DNA of 12,414 bases, taken from Cephalothrix spiralis. Taxonomy: Eukaryota > Nemertea > Palaeonemertea > Archinemertea > Cephalotrichidae. Both the position numbers and the translations under genes were made by a program. Positions within the stretch are counted from its first letter, which is position 1. The number at the start of each line of letters is the position of its first letter. Below the pieces are notes generated by a model. The model saw only the letters and a program-made list of their open reading frames with translations. It had not been told where the DNA came from and did not search any database. The stretch is from NCBI GenBank assembly GCA_032353305.1, contig JAUCNG010273295.1:1-12414 (forward strand), read 5' to 3'. This document shows, piece after piece, positions 1 to 7,300 of the stretch.

Positions 1-328
1 TCCTGTACTAAAATTTTACCAAAACAAAGCAAATTGGTCAAATTTGTACATAACGTGCAACGTATGTTGCCTAATGACCAAGTGATATACCAAGTAGTTG
101 ATTTTATTAATGCTCATTGATCAAAATGATTACTCATTTACTTAGCATGCTCAGTACTTTTAAAAACATAATTAATTTTAGTATATCATTATCAGTACAC
201 TCGTATGTTTTTACGAGTGTCCCCATTTAGAGGTTTTATCGTACCATTAAATTTTTTGTAGATTAAGGTAGATTGCTCGAGGTTTTTTGAGCTAACATTA
301 ATCCTTCAGGCTTCAGTGCTAAATCCCT

Positions 329-425
329 GGGTGGTGCACAGATGCCCGGCTCAGGTGGAGTAGAGGACGTAGTCTGTCGGACTACGTCCTCTACTCGGCC
401 TGAGCCAGGCATCTGTGGGGTGGTG
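329..425. mobile_element. 81-bp foldback MITE with 8-bp target-site duplication
   Basis: Bases 337-374 and 380-417 are inverted repeats of 38 bp with 35 pairs matching (mismatches at arm positions 11, 20 and 21), separated by a 5-base loop TGTCG. The whole 81-bp element is therefore one hairpin. It is flanked immediately on both sides by the direct repeat GGGTGGTG (329-336 and 418-425), as expected for an 8-bp target-site duplication. The ends read CACAGATGCC. An 8-bp duplication is typical of hAT elements and also occurs in P and Merlin elements, but the ends are not a clean match to a known consensus. No coding capacity. Boundaries are seen directly; the superfamily is inference. Confidence 0.85.
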
Positions 426-577
426 TGGTGTATAGCCATAGCCAATGGGTTAATCGCAATAAATAATTGAATGCAATGCATTCTATAAAGGCACATTGCT
501 AGATGCAACCCATCTCGATATGCCTAACTCAGTATTTCATTTATATTTAATATACGGACCTCGTCATATCACAGTAT

Positions 578-768
578 AAATTCTGGGATTTTTCATAGTG
601 CAGAGGTATGAAAAGATCAAAGGATTCTAAGCCCGGGAAGGAACCTAGCAAAAGCTCAGGTCATGATCTTATTGTAACGATCTGGACAAGTGGTTTTGTA
701 TAATGCCACCCAATGAGAGAACAAAGCGATTCACACAATATCGACGATATTTTTCAATCCCAGAATTT
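578..768. repeat. Inverted-repeat pair, possible eroded MITE
   Basis: A 13-base word, AAATTCTGGGATT at 578-590, recurs as its exact reverse complement at 756-768. The similarity continues loosely inward (TTTTTCATA against the complement of TATTTTTCA), giving a possible terminal-inverted-repeat element of about 190 bp. No target-site duplication could be recognised and the interior is not informative, so this is a tentative call. Confidence 0.35.
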
Positions 769-1192
769 GATATCCAGGCCCTGAGGTATAGATAATGCGT
801 GCATTAATATGGCGAGGTATTTAAGATGGACGAGACCAACATTTACGTTCATTTGAAAGACAATTGAACGACAACTGTTATATTGTATCTATTATAATAA
901 TAATGAGACAGCGATCAGCCATCAATTTACTTACCTTGGATAATGATTCTTTAAAACATTTAAAGGCCCTGCTAGTAGTTCACCACACTGAGACTGAGCC
1001 AAATGAATCCACTTGCTTTTTTAGTTTTTAAAGCAGCTACCATTCAACTTGGGTTACTGAAGTTCATATCAAATTGCCACATTCAAGTACAAAATTATAC
1101 CTAGCTGTTACTCTGAATCCATAATGTAATTCTTACAACTTAAATTCTTAAATGTTCATCATTAGTGATTCTAAACTTATTGTCATTTTCAG

Positions 1193-1351
1193 TTACGATT
1201 ATAAGTGGAATATTGATGTTTGCATTATTCCTTTCTGAGTTGAATTACTACCTAACCACTGAAGTTCATCCAGAATTGTTTGTTGATGTAATGAGGAACA
1301 CAAAACTCAGAATTAATCTAGATGTAACCTTCCCAAAAGCTGCTTGTGCAT
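1193..1351 (+). CDS. ERGIC3: ERGIC3 coding exon (probably exon 2): transmembrane span and start of lumen
   Basis: The exon follows TTTTCAG and begins with the last two bases of a valine codon. It ends before a near-perfect donor, GTAAGTAT (1352-1359), leaving one base of a split tyrosine codon. It encodes VTIISGILMFALFLSEL, the first hydrophobic span, then NYYLTTEVHPELFVDV and a basic, beta-rich luminal segment ending FPKAACA. The open frame runs on into the intron to a stop near 1424, but the donor and the clean join to the next exon show the true end. Confidence 0.95.
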
Positions 1352-4300
1352 GTAAGTATAAAATGCTTAAAATAAATCTAACCTACTTGGTTAAGACTCA
1401 TCTTTACTATCTGAAGTCGATTTAATCAAGTTTGCTTTTAGTGGATTTAGAGATAAATGAGGGATCTCTTATATTCAAAACTTGTAGCAGGGATTCTAAA
1501 CAAGTTTGAATAACATTATCATCTATAAAACCTTAGATTAAAATAACTGCCTTATCATGTAAGGATTTTATTGATCTTTATTTGCTCCATAAATTTAAAA
1601 AAAAATCCCACCTCGTTTTGCTTAGCTGATAACATAAAAATATTTTTTGGCCTTAAAATTTTTTGTTAAATAATTTAAATTATTATGCATGGTTATGAAT
1701 AAGTTAATTCTTTATTGTTACGACTTTTTGGAAATCAAGTTTCATATAATAATTAATTATGGTGTATATGATTACTATTCTAAAAGTTTCTTGACGTAGC
1801 TAATACAGATTTTGTGTTCTAAAATTCCTAAAATATAAGATTTTGTTGTCCTAAAAATATTAAAATTTTGTCCTTAAATTCATTATTCCCCCGCTGAGAC
1901 CCATGTTAAAGTACCCAATTCTCATCTTGAACAGTAATAAAATAGTTTCTGGCATGCATCATAGCTGTGAAATAAATAAATAAAAAAGGGTAAAATCAAA
2001 ATGTAGGTAAAACCTGGTGCATGTAAAACTCAAATGAATAAAGGTTAAAGGTACATTCCAGTGGCTTATTTGTTTTCATGACCAAGAGTATATAATTTAA
2101 GGTAACTGTGACAATATTGTAAATACAGTGGGTGGTGTAGCCTTTAAAAGGTGGAGGGGGAAACCCATGAAGGTTAGCTGGTATGGGATCCTCCCAAAGA
2201 TAATTTTAGTATTTTTATCCCAAAAAATTTTTCTCTCGCATTTGTGGAACTATTTTCTGAAATGTGGGGACATGGTATACTCTAGTAAATTGGGCCATTT
2301 TGATACTGAAATTCAATAGGGCGGAATTGGGGATGAGTTTATATTTAATGTAGTATCCACAGTATTTGTTTTGTTCAAGAAATGTTAATTAATAGCAACA
2401 GAATCTGTCATAATATTGAACTTGAATTCTAATAGTTAAACTTTTTAATAATATTTTACAGATATGACATTAGATGCAATGGATGTCTCTGGGGAACAAC
2501 AAATAGATTTAATGCATGACTTGTATAAAACAAGACTAGATATGAATGGAGAACCAATCGATGATAAGCCAGAAAAAGAAGGTAAAGTGTCCAAGAAAAT
2601 AAATGAACTTCTACCATGTACTATCAGGAATTTATACATGCTCTGTTACTGTAATTTCTATGAGTGAATAGTATTCAAAAGACTGCAAAGAGCACTGATA
2701 TACCTTAAATGTAAAAATATACTCTAAATGTGTGGTCAAGTTATTGGGTTGCGCAATTCGCAAAAAAACAGCGGATTCCAGTAAAATAAGGGCATGTTTC
2801 TATTTGTCCGTAATTCATTTATATAACGTTAAGTCAGCCGTTACCGAGGTATTAACGAATCAACGACAATGACGCCATACCTATTTAATTAGTTAATATC
2901 TCTGTAACTGTAGATTTTACGTCATATAAATGTATCACAGACAGATATAAATTTACCAGAATCAATTGTTACTTTACGATTTGGGCATGCGCAATCCTAA
3001 ACTTTAATATAGAACCGTGTGATATATTGCTGTGGTCCCTGTGCATTATCTATACTCACTTTCTTGTCTTTATTTTCAGAACTCGGTGATAAATCAGAAG
3101 GTGCTATTTTGGTATGTATGATTATAAAATGACATCTAAGTTTCTAAGATTTTTCCGAAGACGGCATTAAAAAGAATATAACAATTAAAATTTTAAAGTA
3201 GAATTGTCCGCATGGTTGTGGCGTACCCGGTATACGATCCTGATCTGATCTCGCTTCCTGTTGATCTACCTCGCGAGGACTTACCAAGCCCGATTCCGTA
3301 AGGCGTAGCTAACATGGGAACCGCCACACCGGTTACTCTTATCGTTTTGGACCACTGGTTGTCAGCTCGTATAGATACAGTTGCCAAAGGTAGGAATCAA
3401 ACCTACGACCATAGAGTCGTCGTAATACGATGACGTCACGACTAATTAGAACACCAAGTGTCTCAAACTGAGTTGCAGTGTACGTGACTGCAAATCAAAA
3501 GTAATTGCCCACACCTTGGTGTGTAATGAAAAAGTTAATTCACTGAAAAAAACGTGGGCGGTATTCGATAAGGTTAATGCATCACAATAGCCTCGAAGAC
3601 GTATGTCGATCCCAATAATCGCCGTAATAATAACTTAATTTGTAATCTTTGCTCTCATTTTCTTCTAATTTTGAGTGAAGTTATTAAAAGCATGTAATTA
3701 TATATTCCATAAATTCTTTCTTGTGTTGCTATTTTCTCTATAACCTTGATTTCAGACAAATGTTGCAGACTCACTAAATAATACTGTGAGTTTAAAAGTA
3801 AAAGTATCTCACTGATAACTTTTCATGCACCTTGTTAATTAAGTCTGCTATAGCATGGTGATGGCATAACGAATTAACTTTTTAGACTTCTTCTTAGATC
3901 CGGCATTTTGAGATAATACATCGATAACTTTTTAATTGCTGCTTCTTAACCCCTAATATAAATTAAAATCGGGTTTAACAAGGAAAAACATGCTTTCAGA
4001 AATTGTATGGTTTGATTTAGGTTAGAATGGATGATTTCTCTATTGTTTTCGCTGATTAAAGATTTAGTATACCATAACAATTTAGTATACCATAACAATT
4101 GAATTATTAAAGGATCCAATAGAATAATTGATAAACCGCATATTTAGTCTTTGTCATGGAACTCTGGACACGAATGGTAATTAGTAGATTCTAATTTAGT
4201 ATCCAAATGAACAAAACCTTCACCCTTTAAACCTCTATACCCTTTATAAATATTATGAAAAGGCCCAAGGTAGTTTGTTTACGGTATAATATGGGCCTCA

Positions 4301-7300
4301 ATATTTTGGGATAAAACTTTAAAGAATGTTAAGTTACGTACGGTGGAAGTATTTTATTTGAATTTTATCTACTTTAAAAATTTATTTTCTAAAGTTTTCA
4401 GTCTGATAAAGGTGACAGTAAAAAATATTGCCAAACTCTTTGTTTTAAATTGATTTAATAGTCCGAAACTAACTTCTAATGGCTACGAATTTTGCAAACC
4501 ATGGAACAGCTTTCGGCTTGATCGTGTGATATACAATGACCTCAGCTACGCCACACTTGAAGCAATATAATGCACCCGTTTAAATAGATCGCAGGGGCAA
4601 ACGTTGCATAGCGCTAGGATTAATGCACCAGTCAATGAAATTACCCGGGGGATGGTGCCAGGAAATAGCAACGCTAAGAGCGATCCTAGCGCTAGAAATC
4701 TCTAGAAAGTTTGTTGCTCGTTTGATCTATTTGCAAGCGGCTTTTTTCTATAAATAGAAATATATATATATAAATGGGCGATCCATAGCGACAGCTAGCG
4801 ATCGAGAAAGTATCCCCACTTTGAGTGATCCTAGCGCTAGCGCTACACAGCATTGTTTTGATATTTCCCGGCAACCCTCCCCTGGTGCATTTCATTGATT
4901 GGTGCATAAGGACCACAAGCGTGAACACAAAGAGATATTCAAGAAAAAACTCGGCGGTGCGCTGGGTATTTTATTTCTATTTTTCGAAATATTTCGTCGG
5001 CACATATCAGTAAAAACAATCAACATAAAGGCATTAAGAGCGCTCTGTACCAAGGAGATCATTCGATTTTAGCGCAATGCACCAAAACATAACTGCTGGT
5101 AATACTATGTAGGTTTTCCTACTACTAAATCAAAATCCGCATCACTTCCCTGCGTTTTCCGGCCCCTGTGATCTATTTTATTGACTTGTGCATAAACGAT
5201 AATACACGTTGATCGTACTGTTTTTCACTACAGTATCTCTGTTGTTATGTGGAATGATTTTCAACTAAGGGCTCCATTCCAAACAATACCGACCGAGCCC
5301 CTGCACCCCGTGCCTTAACATGAATTTAATTATCGTTTTATAATTTGTTCTAAAACCTACAGTATTCAAAACCGTAATCAACAAAAATCCATTCGACCGT
5401 TTTCGAGATTTTGCGCATGCGAAAATAATATAAAAACAATGGAATTTGTTAGACCGCCATTATCTCAGTACCGGTCGGATTTGCCGGGCTGTAAAAATGT
5501 ACAACAATTAAACCGATCGAAACATGACCCTAGAAATTCACTGTTATTCGTCGGGTTTGTCCTACCCTGGTTAATGTGGGCTTCGATCGTCAGCGATAAA
5601 TAATATTGCTGATTTGAATTGGTTAGGCGAGATAAATTCAAATCAGCAATACTATTTATCGCGGACAATCGAAGCCCGCATTATCATGATAGGTTTGTCC
5701 ATGCGCATGACTGAAAACCTTACTGGGCAATTGCAGATCTCGTAAACGGCCGAATAGATCTTGTTGTCGAATCCTCTAGTTTCCAGAAATATATAGGTCT
5801 CCGTTATCAAAAATTCATGTTAAGGCTTGCGGTGCTTGTCTTCAACACAATGTTCAGCATTCGTATTTGTTGTAATAGTCTTGTAAGATACTGGCCACTA
5901 GCTGACCCTACTGTACTGTGCTGAAGACCCTAGGTTAAAATTCCGAACCCTGTTGCTCCAATCTAATATGGTATGGGGTAGCACTCGTTCCTAGTGATAA
6001 GATTGCGCCGCGTACCAAACCTTGCCTGTCAGGTAGCTGACCCTACTGTGCTGAAGACCCTAGGTTAAATTTCCGAACCCTGTTGCTCCATTCTGGGGTA
6101 GCACTAGTTCCTAGTGATAAGATTGCGCCGCGTACCAATCCTTGCCTGTCAGGTAAGCTGACCCTTAAATTCAGGGAAATGTCAGGAAAGTTTTGTTTTG
6201 GGTCCGAAAAGTCAGGGAAATATCAAGGAAAGTTGTATTTTTTGTGAATGTCAGGGAACAAATTCCCAGAGAATCACGCGTTAGATGTAAGATCATGTAA
6301 ATGTAGCATGACAAGAGCATGCAATTCATTTATTTATATGACTTACGTTTTCGAGCATTTTACTGTTCTAGGTTGATCATTTTAAGGTAGCTTCCCTTTA
6401 ACATTTTGGCTTATTTTAATTTGAGACAAAAAATCTGTAACCGTATCATTATCGATATGTCAATTTAACTGGCATTTTTAGAATCCCTATCCAATCAGCA
6501 TTCAAGAGTGAATACTTTTCTCAACGGTTTGTGACTTTATTATAAAAGGAAATTAAATAAGCGAGGCATACCTTAAGTTGATAAATTGCCCTAGATAAGG
6601 CCTTTTTTTAATTACTCGGTTTACGGACACCGCCGGTGAAAATATCCGAAAAATGAAAATAATAAAAAAAAAATTTAACCGCCGGCGACGGGCATTTTCA
6701 GAATTGGCCAATAAAATTTTTTTTTACCGCCGACGGTATTTCCAGACGTCGAATGAAAAAAACTTCGGAAAAATGGAAATACAGTTGTAATATTTGTTTT
6801 TACCGCCGACGGAAGGAAATAATTTTTTTTTTTACTGCCGGCAGCGGGATTTTTTGAAAAGTTTGTCCGTAAACCAAGTAATTAAAAAAAAGGCCTAATA
6901 TTTTATAATTGTCTCCTATTACTGCAAATCTTGGTCAGGAAATTTTCAAATTCCCAGGAACGTTCAAATCGGGAAAGAGTGGCCGCACTGCTTATCCAAG
7001 TCATTAAAAATAATTGCTGGAATTTAAGTTATGAATAATGTTTATTTTTTAGGCAAAAGAACAATTAGATGAGAATCGCTGTGAAAGTTGCTATGGTGCT
7101 GAAACGCCGGAACTACAGTAAGTGAAACACTCAATTCAAAGATAAAGGTACCCAACTACCCATGCCTGCTTCTCGTATCCGTTAGTTGATAATAATTTAC
7201 GACATTATTCGTTTCCGCTGGCAATTTTTCCGATTTATTCGCTTCCGATAACAAAATTTGCTTATTCGGGAAGTGTGAAAATAGCGCTGCGTAGCGCTAG

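Larger units (their letters stand above)
1..1192. other. Upstream flank, inferred 3' part of the first ERGIC3 intron
   Basis: No exon could be found here on either strand. The first coding exon of ERGIC3 (cytosolic N-terminus) should end one base into a valine codon, and no sequence for that N-terminus with a donor in that phase is visible, so it probably lies upstream of base 1. The stretch is A+T-rich, ends with a TTTTCAG acceptor at 1186-1192, and contains the foldback element at 329-425 and a weak inverted-repeat pair at 578-768. Bases 1-328 and 769-1185 show nothing further. That it is intron is inferred from the exon that follows. Confidence 0.7.
3786..7052 (+). other. ERGIC3 intron, 3267 bp, loaded with mobile-element relics
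   Basis: Runs from GTGAGT to TTTATTTTTTAG. It holds, in order, an 18-bp tandem duplication, a copy of the TAGCGCTA family, a long-inverted-repeat element with a nested foldback, a 135/121-bp tandem duplication, and a Harbinger-like MITE inside an older repeat. Bases 3786-4060 and 4100-4560 contain nothing beyond a small 7-bp inverted pair (AGGCCCA 4261-4267, TGGGCCT 4292-4298). No additional ERGIC3 exon was found. Confidence 0.85.

Noticed and set aside
337-417. Pre-miRNA gene
   Set aside because: The stem is shorter than usual with only a 5-base loop, and exact flanking 8-bp direct repeats point to a transposon instead.
263-508. 81-codon open frame on the minus strand
   Set aside because: It runs straight through the foldback element at 337-417; the protein is low in recognisable content and is explained by the palindrome.
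2128-2319. Possible extra + strand exon or small gene
   Set aside because: No family similarity, no fitting splice phase for ERGIC3 (the flanking exons already join in frame), and unusual composition.
2744-3001. Possible terminal-inverted-repeat element around TTGCGCA words
   Set aside because: Only a 7-base core is shared, arms need gaps, and no target duplication is visible.
3193-3387. 64-codon minus-strand open frame
   Set aside because: Lies within the SINE body, where GC-rich sequence keeps a frame open by chance.
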